A DNA stretch of 64,000 bases, from contig CALVAN010000005.1 in NCBI GenBank assembly GCA_944325555.1, forward strand, positions 1-64,000, read 5' to 3'. Position numbers and translations under genes: made by a program. Origin of the DNA: Candidatus Gastranaerophilales bacterium (GTDB lineage: Bacteria; Cyanobacteriota; Vampirovibrionia; Gastranaerophilales; Gastranaerophilaceae). Below are positions 36,222 to 45,894 of the stretch, one piece after another (position 1 is the first letter of the stretch; each line of letters begins with the position of its first letter). The notes below the pieces were generated by a model. That model was not told the origin of the DNA. It made no database searches and saw only the letters and a program-made list of their open reading frames with translations.

Positions 36222-37493
36222 ATGTATAAAAAAGTTTTTTCAAAAATAGTTTTTACTTTTATAATTTTTCTGGCGTGTCTTGCGATATACAACTATTTAA
36301 ACCTGCAAAACGTGCAATTTTTTATTACGCCTGATTATAAAGAAGGCGAACTGATTAACAAACAGACAACTAATCCCAAACGGTTGTTTTTAAAATCATG
36401 GAGAATAATTAAAAGCAAATACTATGACCCCACCTTGAACGGTCAGGATTGGACAAAGTGGAATAAGCACTATATTGACCAGATAAAAACTGAAGAAGAT
36501 GCATATGTGGCAATAAACTCAATGCTTGCCAGCCTTGATGACCCGTATTCAAGATTTTTGAATCGTGAAGAATTTAAGGAACAGAATACTAATATTGATG
36601 CAAAAATTGTTGGTATTGGTGTGAATATAATGTCTGTCTCCGGAAAAATATTAATAATAAGCGTTGTAGACGGTACACCTGCACAAAAATCAGGAATAAT
36701 GGCAGGAGATATTATACTGAAAGTTAACGGGAAAGACGTAAGCGGAAAAACAATCAGCGATGTAGCGGCGCTTATAAGAGGAGAAATAAACACAAAAGTA
36801 AAATTAGAGCTTTTGCGTGATAAAAAAAGACTTACCAAAGAAATATCCAGAGAAGAAATTCATATAAAAAATATAAAAGCATCTGTTATTGATAAAAATA
36901 TCGGATATATTCAAATAATTAGCTTTATAAGCTCTGATATGACAAAAGAGTTTGTTGATGCACTCAATAAAACCCAAAACTGTCAGGGGCTTATAATTGA
37001 CCTTAGAGGTAATACGGGCGGGCTTATGCCAAATGCGGTTGTCATAGCTGATATGTTTCTTACTCAAGGACATATTGTTAGCATTGTTGATAGAGACAAA
37101 CAAAAAGCTGTTATAAACGCTCAGGCAAAACCTTATGCAATCAACAAACCCCTTGTAATACTTATTGACGAGGGAACTGCAAGTGCTTCGGAAATTTTAA
37201 GCGGTGCACTTAAGGACAATCAAAAAGCCATCCTTGTCGGCAAAAGAACCTACGGCAAGGGTATGATTCAACGAATTTACCCGATGCCCAATCAAACAGG
37301 CATGAATCTTACAATTGCAAAATATCTTACTCCAAAAGGCATTGATATAAATAAAAAAGGTATTTCGCCCGATTACGAAGTTGAATACACAACAAAAGAT
37401 TTTATAAACGACAAAGATCCGCAGATGGACGAAGCCAAAAGAATAATCAAAAAGCTTATAAATACGCAGCACGAGATAGCAAAAGTCCCTTAG
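36222..37493 (+). CDS. ctpA: C-terminal processing peptidase (S41 family)
   Basis: 423-residue periplasmic serine protease. One N-terminal signal/anchor segment (about 6-26), then an N-terminal helical bundle and DDPYSRFLNREEF, a PDZ domain (about 125-195, VDGTPAQKSGIMAGDIILKVNG), and the S41 core with catalytic Ser321 (GTASASE) and Lys346 (YGKG), 25 residues apart as in Prc/CtpA. Many substrates are possible: cell-wall hydrolases or tail-tagged proteins. No Shine-Dalgarno sequence is evident. It overlaps the convergent obg gene by 4 nt. Confidence 0.93.
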   Translation: MYKKVFSKIVFTFIIFLACLAIYNYLNLQNVQFFITPDYKEGELINKQTTNPKRLFLKSWRIIKSKYYDPTLNGQDWTKWNKHYIDQIKTEEDAYVAINSMLASLDDPYSRFLNREEFKEQNTNIDAKIVGIGVNIMSVSGKILIISVVDGTPAQKSGIMAGDIILKVNGKDVSGKTISDVAALIRGEINTKVKLELLRDKKRLTKEISREEIHIKNIKASVIDKNIGYIQIISFISSDMTKEFVDALNKTQNCQGLIIDLRGNTGGLMPNAVVIADMFLTQGHIVSIVDRDKQKAVINAQAKPYAINKPLVILIDEGTASASEILSGALKDNQKAILVGKRTYGKGMIQRIYPMPNQTGMNLTIAKYLTPKGIDINKKGISPDYEVEYTTKDFINDKDPQMDEAKRIIKKLINTQHEIAKVP

Positions 37494-38761
37494 TCGTAAT
37501 AATCAAACTGGATATGACCTATTTTTACGACATCGCCCTCTTTTATTCCTGCTTGTTTCAAAGCTTCATATACATTCATTGATGCAAGAATGTTCTGGAA
37601 TCTGTAAAGCTGGTCGATATTTCTTGTATCGGTTACGTTTGCAAGACGTATAAGCTTTCCGCCCTCGACAGAGTATGTGTTTTTATCAATTTTATAAACC
37701 GAATAAGAGCTGTCATCGTTATCAAAAGCCGCAAAATCTTCATCAATATCGATTTTAAAGTCGGGTTTGGGAATTTCGTCAACTTTTTGCATAACAAAGT
37801 TTAAGAAAGTGTCTATATTTTCTTTGGTTGCTGCAGAAATCAGGAAAACATCCTTTGCGTATGCTTTAAAGAGGTTTAAATATTCCTGCTGCTTTTCAGG
37901 TTCAACTGAATCTATTTTATTAAGCGCAACTATCTGATACAAATCCGCAAGTCTTTGGGAATGTTTTTTTAACTCATCATTGATTTTTAAATAGTTTTCA
38001 ACAGGGTTTTCTCCCGTTATATCAACAACGTGAATTAAAAAGCGGCATCTTTCAACGTGTCGTAAAAATTCGTGTCCTAAACCGACACCTTCGCTTGCTC
38101 CTTCAATAAGCCCTGGAATGTCAGCCACAACAAATCCGTCACCCGAAGGTTTTTTTACAACGCCAAGGTGAGGAACAAGTGTTGTAAAAGGATAATCGGC
38201 AATCTTTGGTTTAGCAGAACTGATAACGCTGATTAAAGTGGATTTACCGGCATTTGGCATACCAAGCAGCCCGACGTCGGCAATAAGTTTTAATTCAAGT
38301 TCCAAATCTCTTTCTATTCCGGGCTCTCCGGGTTCGCAAAACTGAGGTGCTCTTTTTTGTGCTGTAGCAAACCTTGCGTTGCCTCTGCCGCCTCTGCCGC
38401 CTTTTGCAACAAGAACTCTTTGTTCGTGTTCAGTTAAGTCGGCAATGATTTTGTCGTTTTCAGGATCTTTTACAACAGTGCCGATAGGAACTTTTATATA
38501 CAGGTCTTTTCCGCCTTTTCCATGCTGAGATTTTGGTCTGCCGTTTTCACCGTTTTCTGCTTTAAAAATAGACTGGTATTTAAAGTCCATCAGCGTTGTC
38601 ATACTTTCGTCCGCAACAAAATAGACATCGCCGCCTCTTCCGCCATCGCCGCCTGCGGGTCCGCCTTTATCAACATACTTTTCTCTGCGCCAGGCTACTG
38701 CACCGTTGCCGCCTCGACCTGAAAGTATTTTTATTTTTGCTTTATCTAAAAACATTGCCAT
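37490..38761 (-). CDS. obg: GTPase Obg (CgtA)
   Basis: 423-residue GTPase needed for 50S ribosome assembly and stress control. The N-terminal Gly-rich Obg fold (1-158) contains GRGGNGAVAWRREKYVDKGGP. In the G domain, G1 is GMPNAGKST (~167), G3 is ADIPGLIEGA and G4 is NKID. The C-terminal OCT domain (about 340-423) is rich in hydrophobic-acidic pattern. Translation may start at the second Met (38755). It is placed alone, convergent with ctpA; the usual rplU-rpmA partners are absent. Confidence 0.95.
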   Translation of the reverse strand: MAMFLDKAKIKILSGRGGNGAVAWRREKYVDKGGPAGGDGGRGGDVYFVADESMTTLMDFKYQSIFKAENGENGRPKSQHGKGGKDLYIKVPIGTVVKDPENDKIIADLTEHEQRVLVAKGGRGGRGNARFATAQKRAPQFCEPGEPGIERDLELELKLIADVGLLGMPNAGKSTLISVISSAKPKIADYPFTTLVPHLGVVKKPSGDGFVVADIPGLIEGASEGVGLGHEFLRHVERCRFLIHVVDITGENPVENYLKINDELKKHSQRLADLYQIVALNKIDSVEPEKQQEYLNLFKAYAKDVFLISAATKENIDTFLNFVMQKVDEIPKPDFKIDIDEDFAAFDNDDSSYSVYKIDKNTYSVEGGKLIRLANVTDTRNIDQLYRFQNILASMNVYEALKQAGIKEGDVVKIGHIQFDYYD

Positions 38762-38801
38762 AAAAAAAGATTAACACAAAAAAATATATGACAAAATAAA
38801 G

Positions 38802-39179
38802 CTAATCTACATACAAAAAGTCTTCGTTTTCATCCTGATAATCTTCCCACATCGGGATTTTTGCATCAAGATTTTTGTTTTTATCTTTGTCTTTTTTGTT
38901 ATCTTCTGCTTTGGACTTTTCTTCTTTATTTTTTTTAATTAAATTAGCAACATTCATCATTGCAAGAGAGTTAAGAGTTGCACTGAGCTGAGCGCTTCTG
39001 TCTACAAATTGGGATTCGGAAAATTGTCCGTCTTCCTGAAACTCACCTTGTTGAAAGTATTCCATCCCCGGACTCTGGCGGTCATCAGCGGTTTTGGCGG
39101 CAGTGCCGGATATGTCGCCGCTTTTAAAATTAAAGCTGCCACCGATTCCGAAAAATCCAGCTGAACGGTTGTCAACCAC
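38802..39179 (-). CDS. Small hypothetical protein
   Basis: 125 residues from a GTG start supported by AGGAGAG 7 nt upstream. It begins MVDNRSAGFFGIGGSFNFKSGD (a Gly/Phe-rich start with FNFK). A helix (AQLSATLNSLAMMNVANLI) is followed by a Lys/Asp/Glu-rich disordered stretch and an acidic C-terminus (WEDYQDENEDFLYVD). No membrane segment and no known domain. The composition resembles the protein at 33630. Confidence 0.65.
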   Translation of the reverse strand: MVDNRSAGFFGIGGSFNFKSGDISGTAAKTADDRQSPGMEYFQQGEFQEDGQFSESQFVDRSAQLSATLNSLAMMNVANLIKKNKEEKSKAEDNKKDKDKNKNLDAKIPMWEDYQDENEDFLYVD

Positions 39180-39333
39180 TTTTGACTCTCCTGTGTTTAC
39201 TCTCTTACACTAAGAGGGCATTAGAAATGCCTCATATTATTTTAAAGCCCAACAAAAAAAATTTTGCTAGTTCTCTTTTATTATTTTAATGTATATTAAC
39301 ATTTTTTTACATCGGTCTTTTGATGTAAATGTA

Positions 39334-39600
39334 TTACAAGCCTAGTATTAATAACATTCTTACTACGCAGAATTGGACAATTTGTAAAAATAACAGCGCA
39401 ATTATCGGCGAAAAATCCAGCCCGCCCAAAGGCGGGATGATTTTTCTAAACGGATTTAAAACGATATCCGCAACAATTGCAACCGTCTTAAAAGGCTGGT
39501 TGTACCAGTTTATGGACGGAATCCAGGTAAGGAAAATCCTGACCAGTACAAACCAGAAATAAAAGTTAAATAAATTATTTACTAAATAAGCTATGCTCAC
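39334..39600 (-). CDS. YggT family membrane protein
   Basis: 88 residues, two transmembrane helices (about 5-24 and 62-85) separated by the diagnostic loop WIPSINWYNQPFKTV ... LNPFRKIIPPLGGLDFSPI. YggT proteins are conserved in cyanobacteria and plastids (YlmG) and linked to cell division or nucleoid/envelope organisation. GTG start with GGAGAT upstream. It follows mtnP by 15 nt on the same strand. Confidence 0.9.
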   Translation of the reverse strand: MSIAYLVNNLFNFYFWFVLVRIFLTWIPSINWYNQPFKTVAIVADIVLNPFRKIIPPLGGLDFSPIIALLFLQIVQFCVVRMLLILGL

Positions 39601-39615
39601 TTGATATTTATCTCC

Positions 39616-40419
39616 CTAAGCTCTTGAAGATGCGACTGTTTTTGCACAATCGCAATGTTCTCTTTCTAAAGGAAGTTTTTCTATAAGGTTAAACAATAAC
39701 GCCTTTAATTTTTCGTTGTTGTCGTTGAATACCTTAATAACTTCTGCATGTTGTACCGGCGGAACTTCTCCTACAAGACCGGCATCGTAATCGGTTATCA
39801 GCGAGATATTCAACGGGCACATATCCATTTCTTTAATAAGGTAAGCCTCAGGAAACTGTGTCATATTAATAACTTCCCAGCCCTGAGAGGTAAAGAATTT
39901 GGATTCTGCTTTGGTTGAAAATCTCGGACCGTTTATAACAACAACAGTACCGGTTTCATGTACAGTAATACCCAGTTCTTTAGCTGTTGCAACAGCCAGT
40001 TGGCGCATTTCTTCACAATACGGGTTAGCAGCGCTTACGTGTGTAACAATAGGTCCGTCATAGAAGGTTGACTTTCTTCCGTCTGTCCAATCAACAAACT
40101 GGTCACAGATTACGAAGTGTCCCGGAGCTACATGTTTTTGCAGGCTGCCTGCTGCGCAAGGAGAAATTACTCTTGTACAACCGATAGATTTCATTGCCCA
40201 GACATTTGCTCTGTAGTTGATTAAATGAGGAGGAAGAGTATGTGTCCTTCCGTGTCTTGGCATAAATGCAACTTTGTGTTTGCCTATTTCTCCGATAAAC
40301 ACACTGTCAGAGGGTGATCCGTACGGAGTTTCGACTTTTACTTCTTCGATTTTATCTAAGAATTTGTAAAAGCCGGAACCACCGAATACACCTATATCAG
40401 CTAATTTTTTATTTTCCAT
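39616..40419 (-). CDS. mtnP: S-methyl-5'-thioadenosine phosphorylase
   Basis: 267 residues. Splits methylthioadenosine, a by-product of polyamine synthesis, into adenine and methylthioribose-1-phosphate. PNP/MTAP-family signatures: GVFGGSGFY, MPRHGRTHTLPPHLINYRAN, CAAGSLQ and NMTQFPEAYLIKEMDM. The Met before Thr/Gln fits MTA rather than purine-nucleoside specificity, but this is not certain. It links to SpeD (59436), whose pathway makes MTA. GGAGAT precedes the ATG; yggT follows. Confidence 0.93.
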   Translation of the reverse strand: MENKKLADIGVFGGSGFYKFLDKIEEVKVETPYGSPSDSVFIGEIGKHKVAFMPRHGRTHTLPPHLINYRANVWAMKSIGCTRVISPCAAGSLQKHVAPGHFVICDQFVDWTDGRKSTFYDGPIVTHVSAANPYCEEMRQLAVATAKELGITVHETGTVVVINGPRFSTKAESKFFTSQGWEVINMTQFPEAYLIKEMDMCPLNISLITDYDAGLVGEVPPVQHAEVIKVFNDNNEKLKALLFNLIEKLPLEREHCDCAKTVASSRA

Positions 40420-40450
40420 TTTTAATTATCTCCCCAAGTCTTATTTATAT

Positions 40451-41113
40451 CTAGTTTTTGATTTGTGTCTGGTCGTTTATCCATCTGTATGCATCGCCCT
40501 GCAATGTACCGTCAGAGCCTGAAGGTACTGTCATTTTACCTTCTTTGTAAACTTTAATTTGGTATCCGTCATTTTTAGGCTCTCCGTTAGGACACTGTGT
40601 TACAACTTTACCTGTTATAGAGTCTGTCCCAAAACCGGTCCAGCCTTTAAAGCATACTCCGTTTGTTGTTACAAAGTTAACCGTATCAGCCCCGCCGTTG
40701 CAGTTGAAATTTCCGACAAAGTTAATCTGTTCAGCAAGGAAGTAACACAAAGCATTTGATTGATTGATTTTTTTGTTAACACTATTACATTTGATTTCTG
40801 ATTCATCAGAATCTTGCCAACCGTTAGTGCAATATATTGTGTCGTTTATTTTTGCATAAGCAGTAGACAACGGTATATTTGCAAAGTCTCCGTTTTCTTC
40901 CGTGTTCTGGTCGTACTTTGATGCATCAGTAATAATGTTAGCTACTGCCGTTTCTATTGAATGATAAGATTTTAAAAATAAAATTTTATCTTTATCGGGG
41001 TTTACACGGCTTATTGAACGAAGCATCAATGCCATAACAACACCAATGATAGTTATTGTTATAAGAGTTTCTGCCAAAGTAAATGCGGCTTGTTTTAAAG
41101 ATTCTTTATTCAT
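40451..41113 (-). CDS. Type IV pilin-like protein (prepilin N-terminus), 1
   Basis: 220 residues. Short leader MNKESLKQAA, then FTLAETLITITIIGVVMALML: the N-methylated Phe and Glu5 of type IV pilins/pseudopilins followed by the hydrophobic helix. The residue before the cleavage site is Ala, not the usual Gly. The globular part has four or more Cys, likely in disulfides (YCTNGWQDS, ALCYFL, FNCNGGAD, GVCFKGW). The C-terminus ends in an Asp/Gln-rich tail. It is the paralogue of the next gene upstream (64 nt gap). Pilus or secretion-system minor subunit. Confidence 0.88.
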   Translation of the reverse strand: MNKESLKQAAFTLAETLITITIIGVVMALMLRSISRVNPDKDKILFLKSYHSIETAVANIITDASKYDQNTEENGDFANIPLSTAYAKINDTIYCTNGWQDSDESEIKCNSVNKKINQSNALCYFLAEQINFVGNFNCNGGADTVNFVTTNGVCFKGWTGFGTDSITGKVVTQCPNGEPKNDGYQIKVYKEGKMTVPSGSDGTLQGDAYRWINDQTQIKN

Positions 41114-41177
41114 TATTATCTCCTGTTTATTTGTATTAATTATAATTTACATTTAAGAAATTGAAAAGGATTTAGCT

Positions 41178-41885
41178 TTAATTGCCTTCTTTTTCAAAGT
41201 CGTAATCTCTTTTCTTAACATCTGTTTGTGCATACATCCAAGTATAAGCCTTCTTTTGTGCATTTTCATCAACTTTTTTAAATTCATTTGCGTAGCTTTC
41301 AGAAGTTTCAGGTACGGTCATACTTCCTGATGGGAATATTTTTGCTGCATACCCGTATTCAATACCTTTACAGGATGGATCTATAACAAATTCAAACGGT
41401 GCAATACTTCCGGCAAGGCCATAAACGCAGGTTCCGTTTCCAAGTTTGAAATTCATAATATTTTTACCGCCGGTACAATCAGTAATGCCGTTTACATTCA
41501 TTTTTGATGCTATTAAATAGCATATTGCATTATTCTTGGAAATTGTCTTATAACAGTTTGTGTATTTGCTTTTGGTTGCGCATATTTCTCCGTATGGTGA
41601 GTTTTTAGCATAAAGTTCTATTCTTGTTATGGGCAGAGGGTCTGTTGAAAGGTCTGAAATTTCATTTACGTCAGGATCGTAAAAAGATGTATCATTGACA
41701 ACCTCTCCTGCTGCGGCTTCAATTGCGTGAAAAGAACGCAAGAATAGCTGTTTGTCCTTATCCGGATTAATACGGTTCACCGTCCTTAGCATTAATGCGG
41801 CAACAACCCCTAGTATTGTCATTGCTATAAGCAATTCAGCCATTGTAAAAGCTAACTTTTTCATTTTATTTCTGTTGGTTTTCAT
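41178..41885 (-). CDS. Type IV pilin-like protein (prepilin N-terminus), 2
   Basis: 235 residues. Leader MKTNRNKMKKLA, then FTMAELLIAMTILGVVAALML with Glu5 retained and Ala at -1. After the helix both paralogues share RTVNRINPDKDKQLFLRSFH-like sequence (RSISRVNPDKDKILFLKSYH in the other). Cys positions around YGEICATK, KNAICYL, ITDCTGG and GTCVYGL are conserved. GGAG lies upstream. Assembly machinery genes are not in the window, so these are probably exported by a system encoded elsewhere. Confidence 0.88.
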   Translation of the reverse strand: MKTNRNKMKKLAFTMAELLIAMTILGVVAALMLRTVNRINPDKDKQLFLRSFHAIEAAAGEVVNDTSFYDPDVNEISDLSTDPLPITRIELYAKNSPYGEICATKSKYTNCYKTISKNNAICYLIASKMNVNGITDCTGGKNIMNFKLGNGTCVYGLAGSIAPFEFVIDPSCKGIEYGYAAKIFPSGSMTVPETSESYANEFKKVDENAQKKAYTWMYAQTDVKKRDYDFEKEGN

Positions 41886-42036
41886 AAAAAACTCCTATAA
41901 ACTTTTGACCTCATTATATTAATAATTCCCTGAAAATGCAAAAAATAACAAAAAAATACAAAATGTTAATAAATAAGCAATTTTTTTTTACAATTTGTTT
42001 TTATATAAATAGGTAGTAAAGTAAGGTTTATCAATT

Positions 42037-42270
42037 ATGGTTCAAGGTGTTTATTCATCACAAATTCCGTATCAGGGCTATCCAGCGAACGCTGTTGGCG
42101 CAACGAAGGTAACAAAAGATATAGCAAGTTATTGCTATGATACACAAAAAAATAACATTTCTAAAACTTACGGTTACTTAACTTCTGATGAAAAGCCCAA
42201 TTACACGTGGCCGATAGTCGGTGTTGCAGTTTCGGCTTTATCTCTTCTTGCAATGAAATTTATTAAGTAG
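42037..42270 (+). CDS. Small hypothetical protein with C-terminal membrane helix
   Basis: 77 residues. The N-terminal ~50 are polar (MVQGVYSSQIPYQGYPANAVG ...) and the C-terminus is a single hydrophobic helix (WPIVGVAVSALSLLAMKFI) with a final Lys, a tail-anchor layout. No Shine-Dalgarno sequence. It overlaps the convergent Fe-S gene by 8 nt. Function unknown. Confidence 0.55.
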   Translation: MVQGVYSSQIPYQGYPANAVGATKVTKDIASYCYDTQKNNISKTYGYLTSDEKPNYTWPIVGVAVSALSLLAMKFIK

Positions 42271-43486
42271 TTTGTTTTTTGCAGTATTTAGCAAGAAAAA
42301 CAAATAAATTAACGGCAATGGGTTTGTTATTTGCATTGATTTCTGCAAGCCCCTGATTTAAACCGAGTAAACATGCCGGACAGGTCGTTATGATAAAATC
42401 AACATTTGCATCAATATAGTGCTGAGCTTTTTGTGAGGAAATTTTACGTGATATTTTCTGATTTTGTAAAGCAAATTTACCGGAAAATCCGCAGCATTTA
42501 TCAAAATCCTCTATCTCAATAAAGTTAATACCTTTTATATTTTTTACTACATCAATAAAATCGTAACTGTCATGGCAAGGCTTGTGAACAGCGATATTAT
42601 ATTTTTTGTCGGAAATAACCTCAAACTTAATATTTTTTATTAAATCAAGAACCCCCGTTACTTTATTGCCAAACTCCAATGCCTTAGCGGTTTCATTGTA
42701 GTTTTTATATTCTTTAAGTACTGAATTGCATGATGCACAGTCTGTGAGTATATAATCACAGTCACAATCCAGCGTGTTGAGATTTTTCGTGATTAGTTCT
42801 TTAAATTTTTCAATATTTCCGTCATTAAGATAGCTAATCCCGCAGCATTCAAAATCTTTTTTTATAATCTCAATACCCGAGTCTTCAAGAATATGAGTTA
42901 CTGCTGATTTTGTGTCGTTATTTATATATTTGTTGAAACAGCCATCAAAATAAACAGCTTTTTGTTTCTTTACTCCGGAGCAAAAAGTTCTTTTGCCGGT
43001 GATTTGTTTAAATATCAGCGAATTAAATAAGTATAATCTTTTACCCAAATAACCGGATTTTAACAGAGTCTTTTCAAACAGCTTTAAAAGTCTGCTTATA
43101 CCTGTAAAACGAAGAATATGTCCGAATATACCGGCACAAATAAGTAATATTTTAAATAAAAAATATGAGTTTAAAATTTTTTGAAAGAAGGTCAGTTTAG
43201 TATTTTTGTAATATTCATGTTTAGCAGCAACAAATATCTCACGTGCATCAATGCCGCTGGGACAAAAGTTTTTGCAGGCGTTACATCCTGTGCATAAATC
43301 AAGATACTTTTTAACATTTTTATTAAACGTCAGTTCCCCTTTAATTATTCCGTTTAGAATATTGAATTTTCCCCTTGAAACGGCACACTCATTTAATGTT
43401 GTTTTAAATACCGGACAAACTGACTGACACAATCCGCATCTTGAACATTTGTATATTTCTTCTTTGTAATCTTTGAAATCTTTCAT
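42263..43486 (-). CDS. Fe-S oxidoreductase, GlcF/GlpC-like (two CCG domains)
   Basis: 407 residues. Two 4Fe-4S motifs lie at the N-terminus (CSRCGLCQSVCP, CTGCNACKNFCPSG), then a hydrophobic stretch (about 95-130), then two cysteine-rich CCG domains (DGCFNKY ... CCGIS; HKPCHDS ... CCGFSG). This is the iron-sulfur subunit architecture of glycolate oxidase, lactate utilisation and anaerobic glycerol-3-phosphate dehydrogenase. No flavoprotein partner (GlcD/LutB) is next to it, so the substrate is undefined. Start at ATG 43486 without a Shine-Dalgarno sequence. Confidence 0.85.
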   Translation of the reverse strand: MKDFKDYKEEIYKCSRCGLCQSVCPVFKTTLNECAVSRGKFNILNGIIKGELTFNKNVKKYLDLCTGCNACKNFCPSGIDAREIFVAAKHEYYKNTKLTFFQKILNSYFLFKILLICAGIFGHILRFTGISRLLKLFEKTLLKSGYLGKRLYLFNSLIFKQITGKRTFCSGVKKQKAVYFDGCFNKYINNDTKSAVTHILEDSGIEIIKKDFECCGISYLNDGNIEKFKELITKNLNTLDCDCDYILTDCASCNSVLKEYKNYNETAKALEFGNKVTGVLDLIKNIKFEVISDKKYNIAVHKPCHDSYDFIDVVKNIKGINFIEIEDFDKCCGFSGKFALQNQKISRKISSQKAQHYIDANVDFIITTCPACLLGLNQGLAEINANNKPIAVNLFVFLAKYCKKQTT

Positions 43487-43618
43487 ATAAGTAAATTTTA
43501 CCTGACTCGGCTAATCTTAGAGATTTTATTTTGTGTTATATAATATTATATTCACAAAGAATTATTTAGTGATAGAATTTTAAAATATCAGAACAGACTA
43601 TGGGATATTAATAACAAG

Positions 43619-44647
43619 ATGAAAGCAGCAGTATCAGAGAATCAGAAAATATCAATTCAACAAAAGCCTGAGCCTACTCTTGAAGAATATGGCGGTAAAG
43701 GAGCAATTGTTAAGGTACGTGGTTGCGGATTATGCGGTTCGGATATAGTTAAATTTTTGCATGACGGTACACCCAAGGTTCTTGGGCATGAAGTAGTTGG
43801 TGAGATTATCGAAATCAACAACGGTATGTTTTCTAAATTTAAAAAGGGAGACAAAGTTGTGCTGGGACATCATGTTCCGTGTATGAAATGTGACTATTGC
43901 CGTAATAAAAATTACTCAATGTGCAGACAGTTCAAAAAAACTAATATTTTCCCTGGCGGCTTTGCAGAGTATATTTATGTTTCTCCTTTGCATTTGCAAA
44001 ATACAGTGTTTAAGACTCCTGACAACCTTGATGATATGGAAATATCTTTTATGGAACCTCTTGCATGCTGTGTTAGAGCTGTCGAACGTGCGGAAGTACA
44101 AAAAGGAACCACTTCGCTGGTGATAGGCTTGGGTTCTATAGGTTTGTTAATGGGGCAAGCTGTAAAAGCTTTTGAAGGTGATGTTATCGGCTGTGACCTG
44201 ATAGAAGAAAGAGTTGCTCTTGCAAATAATCTCAATTTTGATGTTGCAATGAGATTTGAAGATAATGATACTACAGCAGCTAAGATAAAAGAAATGACCT
44301 GCTCTATCGGAGCTGATATTGTATTTATGACAGCAGGTGCAGATCAATCTCTGGATTTTGCACTCAAAGCAGTTCGTGACGGGGGAACAATACTTGTATT
44401 TTCTTCCGTGAAAAATGATACGGCTGGATATACAAATAACGAAATTTATTATAGAGAACTTAAAATTTTGGGCAGCTATTCTCCTGCGCCAAAAGATTTG
44501 GAAACGGCATACAATCTGTTAACAAAGAAAAAGGTTATAGTAAAATATCTATCAACTGCTTATCCTCTTGAGGATATAGGTAGGGCAATAGAAGATACAA
44601 GGGCAAATAAAACATTAAAAGCTTATATAAAAGTAGAAAAAGATTAG
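43619..44647 (+). CDS. Zinc-dependent medium-chain dehydrogenase, 1
   Basis: 342 residues, NAD(P)-dependent alcohol/polyol dehydrogenase of the MDR family. Catalytic zinc: C39 (GCGLCGSD), H57-E58 (LGHEVVG); structural zinc: C88, C91, C94, C102. Rossmann motif GLGSIGLL near 177. Closest in style to sorbitol or threonine dehydrogenases; the substrate cannot be read. It is followed after 7 nt by a second member, so the two form an operon, perhaps acting on related sugars or polyols. Confidence 0.9.
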   Translation: MKAAVSENQKISIQQKPEPTLEEYGGKGAIVKVRGCGLCGSDIVKFLHDGTPKVLGHEVVGEIIEINNGMFSKFKKGDKVVLGHHVPCMKCDYCRNKNYSMCRQFKKTNIFPGGFAEYIYVSPLHLQNTVFKTPDNLDDMEISFMEPLACCVRAVERAEVQKGTTSLVIGLGSIGLLMGQAVKAFEGDVIGCDLIEERVALANNLNFDVAMRFEDNDTTAAKIKEMTCSIGADIVFMTAGADQSLDFALKAVRDGGTILVFSSVKNDTAGYTNNEIYYRELKILGSYSPAPKDLETAYNLLTKKKVIVKYLSTAYPLEDIGRAIEDTRANKTLKAYIKVEKD

Positions 44648-44654
44648 TTGAAAT

Positions 44655-45692
44655 ATGAAAATGAAAGCAATAAGGTACTATGCTCCTCAGGATATAAGAT
44701 ATGAGGAAGTAGAAGTACAAGAACCAAATGACAATGAAGTACTTGTGAAAATTGAAGCTGCACTTACTTGCGGTACTGATGTAAAAACTTTTCGCAGAGG
44801 ACATCCTGTCTTAATAAAAAAAACTCCGTCCGGTTTTGGGCATGAGTTTGCCGGTACCATTGTTAAGGTCGGAAAAAATGTGGTGGATTTTAAACTCGGT
44901 GACAGAGTTGTCGCTGCAAATTCGGCACCTTGCGGAAAATGTTTTTTCTGTAGAAAAAAACAGTATAATCTGTGCGAAAATCTAGATTTGCTTAATGGTG
45001 CTTATGCTGAATACATAACAATTCCGCAAAGGATTGTAGAAAAAAATCTTCTTAAAATTCCCAACGGATTAAGTTTTGAAAAAGCAGCTTTTTGTGAACC
45101 GCTTGCAAATGTAGTACACGGTGTGGAAAGAACTAACATACAGCCCGGTGATACGGTAGGAATTATAGGTATAGGTCCTATCGGTCTTATGTTTGCCAGA
45201 CTTGCCAAACTTAAAGGGGCAAAAGTCATTGCTGCCGGCCGCAATCCGCTTAAACTAAAAATGGCAAAAGAGTTTGCTCTTGCCGATGAAGTTGTTGATT
45301 TATTAAAATACCAGCATCCCGAAAAAATCTTTAAATCTTTTACGGAAGAAGGCAGAGGTTTGGATGTCGCTGTTGAGTGCGTAGGTTTGCCGGAAGTTTG
45401 GGAAAAGATGTTTTCAATAGTAAGAAAAGGTGGCAAGGTTCATCTTTTTGGCGGATGTAAGTCAGGTACAAAAATATCACTTGATACCAAACAATTGCAT
45501 TATGATGAAGTTCAAATAATAAGTGTATTCCACCATACTCCGCAATATTTCAGACAGGCTCTTGATTTGATAGCGGACGGGCATGTTGATGTTACAAAAC
45601 TTATTACAAAGAAAATGCCCCTTTCTCAAGCCAAAGAAGCTATTCTTGCACATGACAGAGGAGAAGCAATCAAAGTTTTGCTTACACCTTAA
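44655..45692 (+). CDS. Zinc-dependent medium-chain dehydrogenase, 2
   Basis: 345 residues, MDR family like its neighbour. Catalytic C39 (TCGTDVK), H63-E64 (FGHEFAG); structural C93, C96, C99, C107; Rossmann GIGPIGL (~173). The Cys-Gly-Thr-Asp start, where many alcohol dehydrogenases have Cys-Gly-Ser-Asp, and RRGHPV resemble polyol (sorbitol/L-threonine type) dehydrogenases. The two proteins are only moderately alike, so they likely differ in substrate. Starts at ATG 44655 or 44661. Confidence 0.9.
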   Translation: MKMKAIRYYAPQDIRYEEVEVQEPNDNEVLVKIEAALTCGTDVKTFRRGHPVLIKKTPSGFGHEFAGTIVKVGKNVVDFKLGDRVVAANSAPCGKCFFCRKKQYNLCENLDLLNGAYAEYITIPQRIVEKNLLKIPNGLSFEKAAFCEPLANVVHGVERTNIQPGDTVGIIGIGPIGLMFARLAKLKGAKVIAAGRNPLKLKMAKEFALADEVVDLLKYQHPEKIFKSFTEEGRGLDVAVECVGLPEVWEKMFSIVRKGGKVHLFGGCKSGTKISLDTKQLHYDEVQIISVFHHTPQYFRQALDLIADGHVDVTKLITKKMPLSQAKEAILAHDRGEAIKVLLTP

Positions 45693-45894
45693 AAATATTA
45701 AGTTTTGTATAGTTGAATTTAAATGTCCAGAATACACTTATAACAGCGGATTTTAACCACTGTTTTTTAGATTATCATAAAAAAGGTGGATTGAATTGTT
45801 TATTTGTCATGTTAAACTAGCAAAAGAAAAGATTTTTGAACTTCTAGTAAATGTAAGATATTGGAAGTAGAAAAAAGACTTGTGAAAGAGGACA

